Both the position numbers and the translations under genes were made by a program. Below the pieces are notes generated by a model that was given only the letters and a program-made list of their open reading frames with translations, had not been told where the DNA came from and did not search any database. From positions 274,501 to 338,500 of the forward strand of contig CAUYUJ010013847.1 of the NCBI GenBank assembly GCA_963575745.1: a stretch of 64,000 bases of DNA. The letters run 5' to 3'. Source of the DNA: Prorocentrum cordatum. Lineage: Eukaryota; Sar; Dinophyceae; Prorocentrales; Prorocentraceae. Of this stretch, positions 1-8,974 are shown piece by piece; positions within the stretch are counted from its first letter, which is position 1; every line of letters begins with the position of its first letter.

Positions 1-925
1 AATCGCCTGGCTGGAAAAGACGTTCCCTGGCGATTCAGGCTTCCCTGGGGGGGGGCTCCCAGGGCCCCCCAGACCAGCCTCACGGTGAATTGCCGATCGC
101 CCAAGGGCGCCCAGGGCCCTCTCAGGGGCCAAAAAAACGTTTCCTGGTGATTCTGGCTTTTTTGGGGGGTTCCAGGCCCCCCCCAGACCAGCCTCACGGT
201 GAATTGCCGATCGCCCAGGGGCGCCCAGGGGCTTCCCAGGAGCCAAAAGACGTGCCCCCAGGGCACCCCAGACCAGCCTCACGGTGAATTGCCGATCGCC
301 CAAGGGCCCAGGGCCACCCCTCGGGGCCAAAAGACGTTTCCTGGTGACTCGGGCCTCGCTGGAGGGCCCCCAGGCTCTCCCAGACCAGCCTCACGGTGAA
401 TTGCCGATCGCCCAGGGCCCCAGGGCACCCTAGGGGCCAAACGACGTTCCCTGGCGACTCGGGCCTCCCTGGAGGGCCGCCGCCCCCCCTCCCAGACCAG
501 CTTCACGGTGAATTGCCGATCGCCCAAGGGCTCCAGGGCTCCCCTAGGGGCTAAAAGACGTTTCCTGACGACTCGGGCCTTCCTGGGGAGCTCCCAGCTT
601 TCCCCCAGACCAGCTTCACGGTGAATTGGCGATCGCCCAAGGGCGCCCAGGGCCCTCCCAGGGGCCAAAAGACGTTTCCTGGTGATTCGAGCTTCCCTGG
701 AGGGCTCCCAGGCACCCCCCAGACCAGCCTCACGGTGAATTGCCGATCGTCCAGGGGCGCCCAGGGCCCACCCAGGGGCCAAAATACGTTTCCTGGTGAT
801 TCGAGCATCCCTGGAGAGGGCTCCCAGGCCACGGTGAATTGGCAGCCGCCCAAGGCCCAGGGCGCTCCTGGGCGCGCCAGGAACGCTCCGTGGCGATTCC
901 AGAGCTCCCAGGGCCCAGGGCGCTC
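1..925. repeat. GC-rich minisatellite array, ~113-bp unit
   Basis: Eight copies of the core CACGGTGAATT occur at 81, 195, 280, 392, 504, 617, 731 and 830, so most spacings are 112-114 bp (one 85, one 99). Each unit also carries a GATCGCCCAGGG-like box, a CCAGGGGCCAAAA box and ACGTTTCCTGG. Apparent reading frames on both strands follow the repeat rather than any protein family, so no gene is called. The array runs off the left edge of the window. Confidence 0.9.
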
Positions 926-929
926 CTGG

Positions 930-1432
930 GCGCGCCAGCTGGATTTCCTAGTTCAAGAGGAGCAATATCGGCGGAGCGAGCGAAGCGAGCGGAGCAGGCG
1001 CCACAAGCGCACTATCAAACGCCCGCGCGGCATTCCACCCCAAACTCTTTCACCCGACGCAAAGCGCCAACCCTAAACCCAGGATTGCGCATGTCTTAAG
1101 ACCTAGGAGGGTATCTGTGTACGTGTGATACACAACGCATTGTATGTCGAACCCTTGAGCAAGATCGCCAAACCGATTGGAATCGTGGAGCCCTAAGAGA
1201 AAGAGAACCCCGATTACCGAATGAACCCTAAACCCTAATAGAGAAAGCCGTGGGTGGTTCGCCGCCCTAACGGGCGCGGGGTGGGAATGTGAAAAGGGGA
1301 GCTGGCCCCGTAGCCGAAACATGATTCCGCTCAACATGATGTCACCACAACACGACTACCCCACCCCCACTCCATTTTATGGGTGGGGGTGGTCTTACAC
1401 GAATGATGATCAGCAAGCGCTGACAGAGGACA
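930..1432. repeat. Subtelomere-like block A, copy 1
   Basis: This ~500-bp block recurs almost unchanged at 4617-5121, and both copies run directly into a CCCTAAA array. It starts at the edge of the minisatellite (GCGCGCCAGCTGGATTT), contains the tract GCGGAGCGAGCGAAGCGAGC, two isolated telomere-type units near 1225-1239, and a strong C/G hairpin near its right end. No coding potential is supported. The arrangement minisatellite - block - telomere repeat suggests a subtelomeric element that was duplicated together with its terminal repeats. Confidence 0.85.
1361..1392. other. Hairpin with C-rich/G-rich arms
   Basis: Arms CCACCCCCACTCCA and TGGGTGGGGGTGG pair with one bulged T around the loop TTTTA. 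The identical hairpin is at 5050-5081 in the second copy of block A. Its function is not known. Confidence 0.7.
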
Positions 1433-1474
1433 CCCTAAACCCTAAACCCTAAACCCTAAACCCTAAACCCTAAA
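1433..1474. repeat. Interstitial telomere-type array (CCCTAAA)6
   Basis: Six perfect consecutive CCCTAAA units. CCCTAAA/TTTAGGG is the plant-type telomere repeat, also used by dinoflagellates. The C-rich strand is the plus strand, the orientation expected at the left end of a chromosome, yet 1.4 kb of DNA lies further left. Confidence 0.95.
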
Positions 1475-1880
1475 CTCGCCCAGGGCCGCTTGGCCCGTAT
1501 CCACCCACCCATTTAGTCGGCAAGCGCCCTAACTGGCACCTCGCAGTCAGACTACCTCACGGCCGTACGTGAATCACAGGTCTGCCCAGGTGAGTCTCGG
1601 TTGCCGTCAGGCAGGGCCCGCGAGGGCCTTATCTCATTATCAATGATGCGGCTTACGCGCAAGCGATTATCCTGTGCCCGCCTGGGCGATCGTCAAAGAG
1701 ACTTATAACCCCAAAACATCAACCGAATTCACCGTGGCGGGCGCCCTGGTCCACCCTGGAGCCTCAACATAAAATTGCTAAAAGACACGGATCGCCACTG
1801 GCAATTTTTTTCTACCTCGAATCCTAGAGTTTTCCAGAGTGGACCCCACCGATCGGCTGGCTTGTAAAAGACGTTTCCTG
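1475..1880. other. Spacer without recognised features
   Basis: Single-copy sequence within this window, less repetitive than its neighbours. I see no gene, RNA or clear repeat. It separates the first telomere-type array from the second minisatellite array. Confidence 0.5.
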
Positions 1881-4600
1881 GCGACTCGGCCCCCCAGGCT
1901 AGTCAGGGCACCCCAGGCGCCCGCCACGGTGAATTGGGCGATCCTGGGCGCGCCAGGGACGTTCCGTGGCGAATCGAAGCCCCAGTGCCCTCCCAGGGCA
2001 CCCCAGGCGCCCGCCGCGGTGAATTGGCAGCCGCCCAAGGCCCAGGGCGATCCTAGGCGCGCCAGGGACGTTCCGTTGTGATTCGGGAGCCCCCAAGGCC
2101 TTCCCAGGGCAACCCAGGCGCCCGCCACGGTGAATTGGCAGCCGCCCAAGGCGATCCTAGGCGCGCCAGGGACGTTCCGTTGCGATTCGAGAGCCCCCAG
2201 GGCCTTCCCAGGGCAACCCAGGCGCCCGCCACGGTGAATTGGCAGCCGCCCAGGGCCCAGGGCGATTCGAGAGCGCATAAGGCCTTCCCAGGGCACCCCA
2301 GGCGCCCGCCACGGTGAATTGGCAGCCGCCCAGGGCCCAGGGCGATCCTGAGCGCGCCAGGGGCGTTCTGTGGCGATTCGGGAGCTCCCAGGGCCCTCCC
2401 AGGGCATCCCAAGCGCACGCCACGGTGAATTGGCAGCCGCCCAGGGCCCAGAGCGATCCTGGGCGCGCCAGGGACGTTCCGTGGCGATTCGGGAGCCCCG
2501 GGGCCATCCCAGGGTACGCTAGGCGCCCGCCACGGTGAATTGGCAGCCGCCCAGGGCACCCCAGGCGCCCGCCACGGTGAATTTGCAGCCGCCCAAGGCC
2601 CAGAGCGATCCTAGGCGCGCCAGGGACGTTCCGTGGCGATTCTAGAGGCCCCAGGGCCCTCCCAGGGGCGCCCGCCACGGTGAATTGGCAGCCGCCCAGG
2701 ACCCAAGGCGATCCTAGGCGCGCCAGGGACGTTCCGTGGCGATTCGGGCCTTCCCAGGGCACCCCAGGGCCTTCCCAGGGCACCCCATGCGCCCGCCACG
2801 GTGAAGTGGCAGCCGCCCAGGGCCCAGGGCGATCCTGGGCGCGCCAGGGGCGTTCCGTGGCGATTCGGGAGCCCTCAGAGCTCTCCCAGGGCCGTCTCAG
2901 GGCCTTCCCAGGGCATCCCAGGCGCACGCCACGGTGAATTAGCAGCCGCCCGGGGCCCTCCCGGGGCCCTCCCAGGGCCTTCCCGGGGCCACCCCAGGCG
3001 CACGCCACGGTGAATTAGCAGCCGCCCAGGGCCCAGGGCGCTCCTGGGCGCGCCAAGGGACGCTTCGTGGCGATTCGGGAGCCCGCAGGGCCTTCCCAGG
3101 GCAACCCAGGCGCCCGCCACGGTGAATTGGCAGCCGCCCAGGGCCCAGGGCGATTCGAGAGCGCCCAAGGCCTTCCCAGGGCACTCCAGGCGCCCGCCAC
3201 GGTGAATTGGCAGCTGCCCAGGGCCCAGGGCGATCCTGAGCGCGCCAGGGGCGTTCTGTGGCGATTCGGGAGCCCCCAGGGCCCCCCCAGGGCACCCCAA
3301 GCGCCCGCCACGGTGAATTGGCAGCCGCCCAGGAGCGCTCCTGGGCGCGCCAGGAGCGCTCTGTGGTGATTCCAGAGGTCCCAGGGCCCTCCCAGGGCCC
3401 CCCCACGGCATCCCAGGCGCACGCCACGGTGAATTAGCAGCCGCCCAGGGCCCTCTCGGTGCCCTCCCAGGGCCATCCCGGGACCCTCCCAGGGCTTCCC
3501 CAGGGCACCCCAGGCGCACGCCACGGTGAATGAGCAGCCGCCCAGGGCCCAGGGCGCTCCTGGGCGCGCCAGGAGCGCTCTGTGGTGATTCCAGAGGTCC
3601 CAGGGCCCTCCCAGGGCCTTCCCAGGGCATCCCAAGCGCACGCCACGGTGAATTAGCAGCCGCCCAGGGCCCTCCCGGGGCTCTCCCAGGGTCCTCCCGC
3701 GCCACGGTGGATTAGCAGCCGCCCAAGGCCCAGGGCGCTCCTTGGCGCGGCAGGGGCGCTTTGTTGCAATTCCAAAGCAGGTAGGGCCCTCCCAGGGCAC
3801 TCCCAGGGCTCTCCCAGGGAAGCCCAAGCGCACGCCACGGTGAATTAGCAGCCGCCCAGGGCCCAGGGCGCTCCTGGGCGCGCCAGGTGCGCTCTGTGGC
3901 GATTCCAGAGCATCCAGGGCCCTCCCAGGGCCCTCCCAGGGCATCCCAAGCGCACGCCACGGTGAATTAGCAGCCGCCCAGGGCCCTCCCGGGGCTCTCC
4001 CAGAGCCCTCCCAAGGCCTTCTCAAGGCTTCCCCAGGGCACCCCAGGCGCCCGCCACGGTGAATTTGCAGCCGCCCAGGGCCCAGGGCGCTCCTGGGCGC
4101 GCCAGGAGCGCTTTGTGGCGATTCCAGAGCTCCCAGAGCCCTCCCAGGGCTCTCCCAGGGCATCCCAAGCGCACGCCACGGTTTCAGCCGCCCAGGGCCC
4201 TCCCAGGGCTCTCCCGGGGCGCTCCCAGGGCCCCCCGGGGCCCTCCCAGGGCCCTCCGGGTGCCCTCCCAGGGCTTCCCTCCCCAGGGCACCCCAGGCGC
4301 ACGCCACGGTGAATTAGCAGCCGCCCAGGGCCCAGGGCGCTCCTGGGCGCGCCAGGGGCGCTCTGTGGCGATTCCAGAGCTTCCAGGGCCCTCCCAGGGC
4401 CCTCCCAGGTCATCCCAAGCGCACGCCACGGTGAATTAGCAGCCGCCCAGGGCCCTCCCGGGGCCCTCCCAGGGCTTCCCCAGAGCGCCCCAGGAGCTGC
4501 CCAGGAGATCCCAGGAGCTCTCCAGGAGCCCTCCTGGGTGCCCTCCAGGGCTCTTCCAAGGCCTTCCAAAGCATTTCTTCACTGTGAATCAGCTGCCGCC
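1881..4600. repeat. GC-rich minisatellite array B, ~26 units
   Basis: About 26 copies of CACGGTGAATT or close variants run from 1925 to about 4579, usually 75-120 bp apart. The unit contains GGCAGCCGCCCAGGGCCCA, CTGGGCGCGCCAGG and CGTTCCGTGGCGATTC boxes. It is a diverged relative of the array at 1-925, sharing the CACGGTGAATT core and the GGCGATTC box. Later units switch from GAATTGGCAGCC to GAATTAGCAGCC, so the array has homogenised in sub-blocks. Long open frames on the minus strand (for example 3015-4307) are repeat translations and are not called as genes. Confidence 0.9.
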
Positions 4601-4616
4601 CAATGCCCAGGGCGCT

Positions 4617-5121
4617 CCTGGGCGCGCCAGCTGGATTTCGTAGTTCCAGAGGAGCGGTATCGGCGGAGCGAGCGAAGCGAGCGGAGCCGGCGCCACAAAC
4701 GCACAATCAAACGCCCGCGCGGCGTTTCACCCCAAACCCTTTCCCCCGACGCAAAGCGTCAACCCTAAACCCAGGATTGCGCATATCTTAAGACTCAAGA
4801 GGGTATCTGTGTACGTGCGATACACAAAGCATTGTTTGTCTACATGAAAAAGATCGCCACACCGATTGGAATCGTGGAGCCCTAAGAGAAAGAGAACCTC
4901 GACTACCGAATGAACCCTAAACCCTAATAGAGAAAGCCGTGGGTGGTTCGCCGCCCTAACGGGCGCGGGGTGGGAATGTGAAAAGGGGAGCTGGCCCCGT
5001 AGCCGAAACATGATTCCGCTCAACATGATGTCACCACAAAACGACTACCCCACCCCCACTCCATTTTATGGGTGGGGGTGGTCTTACACGAATGATGATC
5101 AGCAGGCGCTGACAGAGGACA
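4617..5121. repeat. Subtelomere-like block A, copy 2
   Basis: Second copy of the block at 930-1432, with scattered substitutions and a few small indels. It is again bounded by minisatellite on the left and telomere-type repeats on the right. Contains the same internal hairpin (5050-5081). Confidence 0.85.
5050..5081. other. Hairpin with C-rich/G-rich arms
   Basis: Second copy of the hairpin at 1361-1392, with identical arms and the same TTTTA loop. Confidence 0.7.
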
Positions 5122-5177
5122 CCCTAAACCCTAAACCCTAAACCCTAAACCCTAAACCCTAAACCCTAAACCCTACA
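5122..5177. repeat. Interstitial telomere-type array (CCCTAAA)7
   Basis: Seven perfect CCCTAAA units followed by one degenerate CCCTACA. Same orientation as the arrays at 1433 and 7177. Confidence 0.95.
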
Positions 5178-5423
5178 CTGCAAGCCACGGGCGGTGCAAC
5201 GTCCGTAGCCCGTGGCGCCTGGCCGAGCGCTCAGCGAGCCTGCCCATGCAGCGTGCGCCGCACCGACGAAGCGGCGATAGCCGCTGAGGAGGAATTCGCA
5301 CGCCGCGCGGTGCATCCCCGTGGTGTTCTCCTAAGAAAAGGAACCCCTAACCCTCAGCCCTAGCCAGTGGGCCCCTCGTTGGCCGATGCTATCCCTGGGG
5401 CTCCAAACCTATGAAAATACAGT
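5178..5423. other. Spacer without recognised features
   Basis: GC-rich spacer. Its end (CCCTGGGGCTCCAAACCTATGAAAATACAG, split here as CCCTGGGGCTCC and AAACCTATGAAAATACAG) recurs near 8570 and 25670, always just before a GCTCCCA decamer array, so it belongs to that repeat family. Confidence 0.5.
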
Positions 5424-5800
5424 GTGCGGCGCTCCCTGCGCGCTCCCAAGGTACTCCCAAGCGTTCCCTGCACGCTCCCAGGCGCTCCCAGCCTGCTCAG
5501 GCGCGCCCTGCGCGCTCCCAAGCGCTCCCTGGCGCCTCCGAGCGCTCCGGGGCGCTCCGAAGCACTCCCAGGCGCTCCGGCGCGCTCCCAGGCGCTCCCG
5601 GCACGCTCCCAGCACGCTCCCAAGCGCTCCCAAGCGTTCCCATGCGCTGCCAAGCGCTCCCAAGCTCCCACAGGTGCTCCCAAGCGCTCCCCGGCGTTCC
5701 CAAGCGCGTTTAAGCAGTCCAAGCGGTCCCATGGCGCTCCCAAGCGTTTTCATGCAATCGCAAGCGCTCGGCAGCGCTCCCTGGCGGCGCTGCCCGGCGC
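5424..5800. repeat. Decamer array, GCGCTCCCAA/G type
   Basis: Many tandem copies of a roughly 10-bp unit, GCGCTCCCAA or GCGCTCCCAG, with drift. The same family forms arrays at 8684-8960 and 25780-26040. Open frames here encode repetitive Ala/Pro/Ser/Arg peptides that change with frame, so I do not support a gene. Confidence 0.9.
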
Positions 5801-5809
5801 TCCCCCGCA

Positions 5810-6530
5810 ATGCAGGTGCTGCCGCAGCCGTGCGCGCGCATCGTTGCGAGGGGGTGCCAGACCCACCCCCTCGCGCTCCCTCTCCAGCCATGCGACATTC
5901 GCGCCGAAGGCGGCTGCGTCGACAATGCAATCGCTTCAGCGGGTGCGACGCCAACGGTGCTGCCCAATGGACAACTCACGGCCCGCACTCGCGGTGCACT
6001 CTGCGTGTCCTGTCACGCTCCCAGACGCTCCCACGTGATTCCATCCTGGGGAAACCTCGAGGCGCTCTCTCAGCGCTCCCAGAGAGCTCTCCCAAGGCAT
6101 TGCAAGAGGCCTGCCATGGAGGTGCTGCAGCAGCCATGCACGCGCATCGTAGCGAGGGGGTGCCAGACCCACCCCCTCGCGCTCCCCCTTCCAGCCATGC
6201 GAAATTCGCGCCGAAGGCGGCTGCGTCGACAATGCAATCAGCGGGGGCGACGCCAACGGTCAAGCCCAACGGGCAATTCACGGCTCGCGCTCGCGGTGCA
6301 CTCTGCGACTTCTGGGGAAGGTCGAGGCGCTCCCCCAGCGCTCCCAGAGAGCTCCCCCAAGGCATTCCAGGGGGTCTGCCATGGACGTGCTGCCGCAGCC
6401 ATGCGCGCGCATCGTAGCGAGGGGGTGCCAGACCCACCCCCTCGCGCTCCTCCTCCCGCCTTCCGAAGCTCGCGTCGACAGCGTCTGCGTCGATGATTGC
6501 AATCGCTTCAGCGGGGGCGACCTCAAAGCA
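5810..6530. repeat. Three tandem ~265-300-bp units, each with a perfect hairpin
   Basis: Units begin near 5814, 6119 and 6381 with a shared G(A)GGTGCTGC-CGCAGCC-type start. Each contains an 11-bp perfect hairpin (GCGAGGGGGTG, loop CCAGACC, CACCCCCTCGC) at 5846-5874, 6152-6180 and 6417-6445. Each also carries a GCGGCTGCGTCGAC-like box and a CAATCGCTTCAGCGGG-like box. No protein family is recognisable. Confidence 0.8.
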
Positions 6531-7032
6531 AAACCCAAAGCCGCGGGCGAATACAACTGCCGTGCGCGTCGCCGTCAGCGAGGAGCCCGACGGCGCGGCT
6601 ACTCGCTCGAGGCCCACGGGGGCCCATGGGATTGCCGCGCCAGCGCCCTCGCAGTGCTGCTTTCCAACGCCGAAGGCAAATGCGGACCCCTGTGGATCTG
6701 CTGCGCCAGCGGCAGCCCAACGGCGAAGCCCCCTGCCGAAGGCGCAACAGCTGTCTCATCGACGAGGCGAGCTGACGCGCCAGCGCCATGCACCCTGCGC
6801 GCGTGCCCGCGTGGGCGCGCATTGCCACGGCCGCGACCGCACGCGCGCTTCCCAGCATTCACACCCCAGTGTCACAACCCAGTGCCGAAGGCAAAGGCGG
6901 CAACGCACGGACATGCTGCGCCAGGGGCAGCCCTGCGCGCGTGCTCACGTGGATGCGCGATGCCACGGCCGCGTCGGCGATCGCCTGCGCGCCACTTCGA
7001 CAGCCCCCCGTGATAGGGGGGTTGGGGGGAGA
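6531..7032. other. GC-rich spacer, no gene supported
   Basis: Continuation of the degenerate repeat landscape. CTGCGCCAG and AACGGCGAAG-like words recur. At 7001-7025 a C-run and a G-run can fold around GTGATA. No convincing coding region. Confidence 0.5.
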
Positions 7033-7046
7033 AGCCCTAAACCCTA
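7033..7046. repeat. Two telomere-type units inside a small inverted repeat
   Basis: Two CCCTAAA units are flanked by GAAG(CC) and (GG)CTTC, giving GAAGCC...GGCTTC arms directly around the telomere units. Confidence 0.7.
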
Positions 7047-7111
7047 AAAGGCTTCACTCTGTGTGGTCTGGGGCGGGAGTGCGACTAACCGTGGCGCGCG
7101 CGGCTTGGGCA

Positions 7112-7148
7112 GCGATCCCCCCAACAACCTTGATGTGGGGGGGATCGC
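7112..7148. other. Hairpin, GCGATCCCCCC arms
   Basis: Arms GCGATCCCCCC-ACA and TGT-GGGGGGATCGC pair almost perfectly around an ACCTTGA loop. Partial pairing extends outward through GCGCGCGC on both sides. A second hairpin with different arms and a nearly identical loop (ATCTTGA) is at 8160-8199. Confidence 0.75.
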
Positions 7149-7176
7149 AGCCAGCGCGCGCTTTCTCTAATGCAGG

Positions 7177-7204
7177 CCCTAAACCCTAAACCCTAAACCC
7201 TAAA
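7177..7204. repeat. Interstitial telomere-type array (CCCTAAA)4
   Basis: Four perfect units end exactly where homology between the two large ~17-kb copies begins (CTCGAG at 7205). In the second copy the corresponding position (24825) is preceded by polyprotein sequence instead, so this array marks the truncated left edge of copy 1. Confidence 0.9.
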
Positions 7205-7771
7205 CTCGAGTGTGCGTCGCTGTCGGGATGCCCCAGACGCATGCGAGCCTTGGTCGGAACGTTCAGTGGAGCGCCTGAAGGATTTACGGAAAGGGAGAGG
7301 TTAAGCTCGACCGCCCACACGCCACGCCTCAGGCTGGGAACCCAACGCCAGCGGGAACGCAAGATCCCCCAGGAACCTAGGAAAACTTAAGAAAACGCTG
7401 CCAGGGGCTCTCCAGGCGCTCCCAGCGCGCCTGGGCGCGCTCCCAGGCGCTCCCCAGGCGCTCCCACGCGTCCCAGAGGCCCCCCAAGCGCTCCCAGGGC
7501 GTCCTCAGCGCGGGAACCTGGCGCGCGCGGCGTCCGGCGAACTGGTCCCCGTTGTCGTGGCGCAACAGGATCCCTTCTGAGATTGAAGCATACGCGTAAT
7601 TTTACCCCAATCGCGATATGCGCTCGCCAGCGCGCCTGCGCACCGAAAAGGAGCGCGCAGGCGCGGTTCTGGCGTCGCCGCCGTAATTCAGCGATAAGGA
7701 ATACACTCGACGGCCGGACGGCCGGCCGGCCGGCCGGCTGACGCACGCGACGCGCTGCCTGGTGCGTCGCA

Positions 7772-7800
7772 TCGAGGGGGCGCCAGGCCCGCCCCCTCGA
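7772..7800. other. Perfect 11-bp hairpin, loop CCAGGCC
   Basis: Arms TCGAGGGGGCG and CGCCCCCTCGA enclose CCAGGCC. This is the same architecture as the three hairpins at 5846, 6152 and 6417, but with paired changes in both arms. In copy 2 a 9-bp deletion near 25446 removes the left arm. Confidence 0.75.
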
Positions 7801-8159
7801 GCTCCCCCTCCCACCATCCGAGACAAAGCGCTGCGCGTGCGCCACCGCGCAGAATCGCTCCTGCGAGAATCGGAAAAGGTCGCCCGGTCGGGCGTCCCCC
7901 AACGCGCGAACGAACCCCGGAGACTCTAGGCTGACTCTAGGACGACGTGGTGTCAGCGCGGGAATCTCGCGCGCGCGCGAGCCGCGGAGCGTCCGGCGAG
8001 CTGGTCTCCTTTGTCGTGGCCCACCATGATCGCTTCTGAGATTGAGGCATCTGCGTAAGTTTATTTCAATCGCCATATGCGCTTGCCAGCGCGCCTGGGC
8101 ATCGAAAAAGAGCGCGCAGGCGCGGTTCTGGCGTCGCCAGCGTAACATGGGCCTCACCA

Positions 8160-8199
8160 GCATCCCACCCCCCACAATCTTGATGTGGGGGTGGGATGC
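8160..8199. other. Hairpin, GCATCCCACCCCC arms
   Basis: Arms GCATCCCACCCCCCACA and TGTGGGGGTGGGATGC (one extra C) enclose ATCTTGA. Compare the hairpin at 7112-7148, which has a near-identical loop but different, still complementary arms. Confidence 0.75.
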
Positions 8200-8683
8200 G
8201 TGCGCGCGCCCACACCGCTTGGCGGGCATCCAAAATGTGGCCCGGGAATGGAGTTCTGGGAAGTCGAAGAGCACGAAGTGGCCTACAGTTGGCTCCGGGC
8301 ATCCAAAATGTTCTGGGAGGTCGAAGTGCACGAAGTGTGTGAGTGTTTGCTTAAATGAGCTTGGGCCTTGGGGGATCTGGTAGGCTCGCTGTGATTGGGT
8401 TCCGGCTTTGGGGTTCTTATTTCTTGCTACGCAGGTAGCCTGTGGCGTAGCCAGCCTGAGGCGTGGCGTGTGGGCGGTCGACCTTAGCCTCTCCCTTTCC
8501 GTAGATTCTCCAGGCGCAGAATCCTTAACCTTTAGCCCTAGCAAGCGGGTTCCCTACAACCGCCTACATCCCCTGGGGCTCCAAACCTATGAAAATACAG
8601 CATGCGGCGCCCTTTCGGCCGTCCGTGGGGCCGCAAACCATATGAACATACAGCATGCTGCGTCCTTTCGGCTGGCGCACGTC

Positions 8684-8893
8684 CCAGGCGCTCACAAGCG
8701 CTCCCAGGCGCTCCCAGGCGCTCCCAAGCGCTCCCAGGCGTTCCAAGCGCTCCCAGGCGCTACCAGGCGGTACCAGGCGCTCCCAAGCGTTTCCAGGCGT
8801 TCCCAAGCGCTCCCAGGCGCTCCCAGGAGCTTCAGGCGGTCCCCGGCGCTTTCGGCACGTTCCCAAGCGCTCCCAAGCGCTCCCAGGCGCATG

Positions 8894-8929
<36 letters not shown>

Positions 8930-8960
8930 CCATGCGCTCCCACGCGCTCCCTGGCGCGCC
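8684..8960. repeat. Decamer array GCGCTCCCAG, copy 1
   Basis: Tandem GCGCTCCCAG/A units with occasional TACCAG and TTCCAA variants. Repeated at 25780-26040 with fewer units. Confidence 0.9.
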
Positions 8961-8974
8961 CAGCATGCTCTCAG

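Larger units (their letters stand above)
7265..8515. mobile_element. Decayed element bounded by long inverted repeats
   Basis: The right arm (8396-8515) is the reverse complement of a left arm preserved in full at 24895-25018, and in shortened form at 7270-7345. Shared landmarks are the CGGAAAGGGAGAGG box, CGACCGCCCACACGCCACGC and the CTACCTGCGTAGCA box. Copy 1 has lost about 50 bp from its left arm. Copy 2 has lost the whole right arm by a deletion ending in CTCT microhomology. The interior holds a diverged direct duplication (about 7495-7680 against 7948-8145) and no recognisable transposase. A TIR-type, non-autonomous element is the simplest reading. Confidence 0.6.

Noticed and set aside
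3015-4307. Long minus-strand open frame (430 codons) in array B, with several similar ones nearby
   Set aside because: The peptides are direct translations of the ~110-bp tandem unit in different frames, with no family resemblance. High GC makes stops rare.
1-4600. Regularly spaced repeats suggesting a CRISPR array
   Set aside because: The whole unit repeats, not just a short core with unique spacers, and no cas-like gene is present.
5386-6417. 343-codon plus-strand open frame
   Set aside because: Encodes decamer and ~0.3-kb repeats. Overlapping frames on both strands are equally open.
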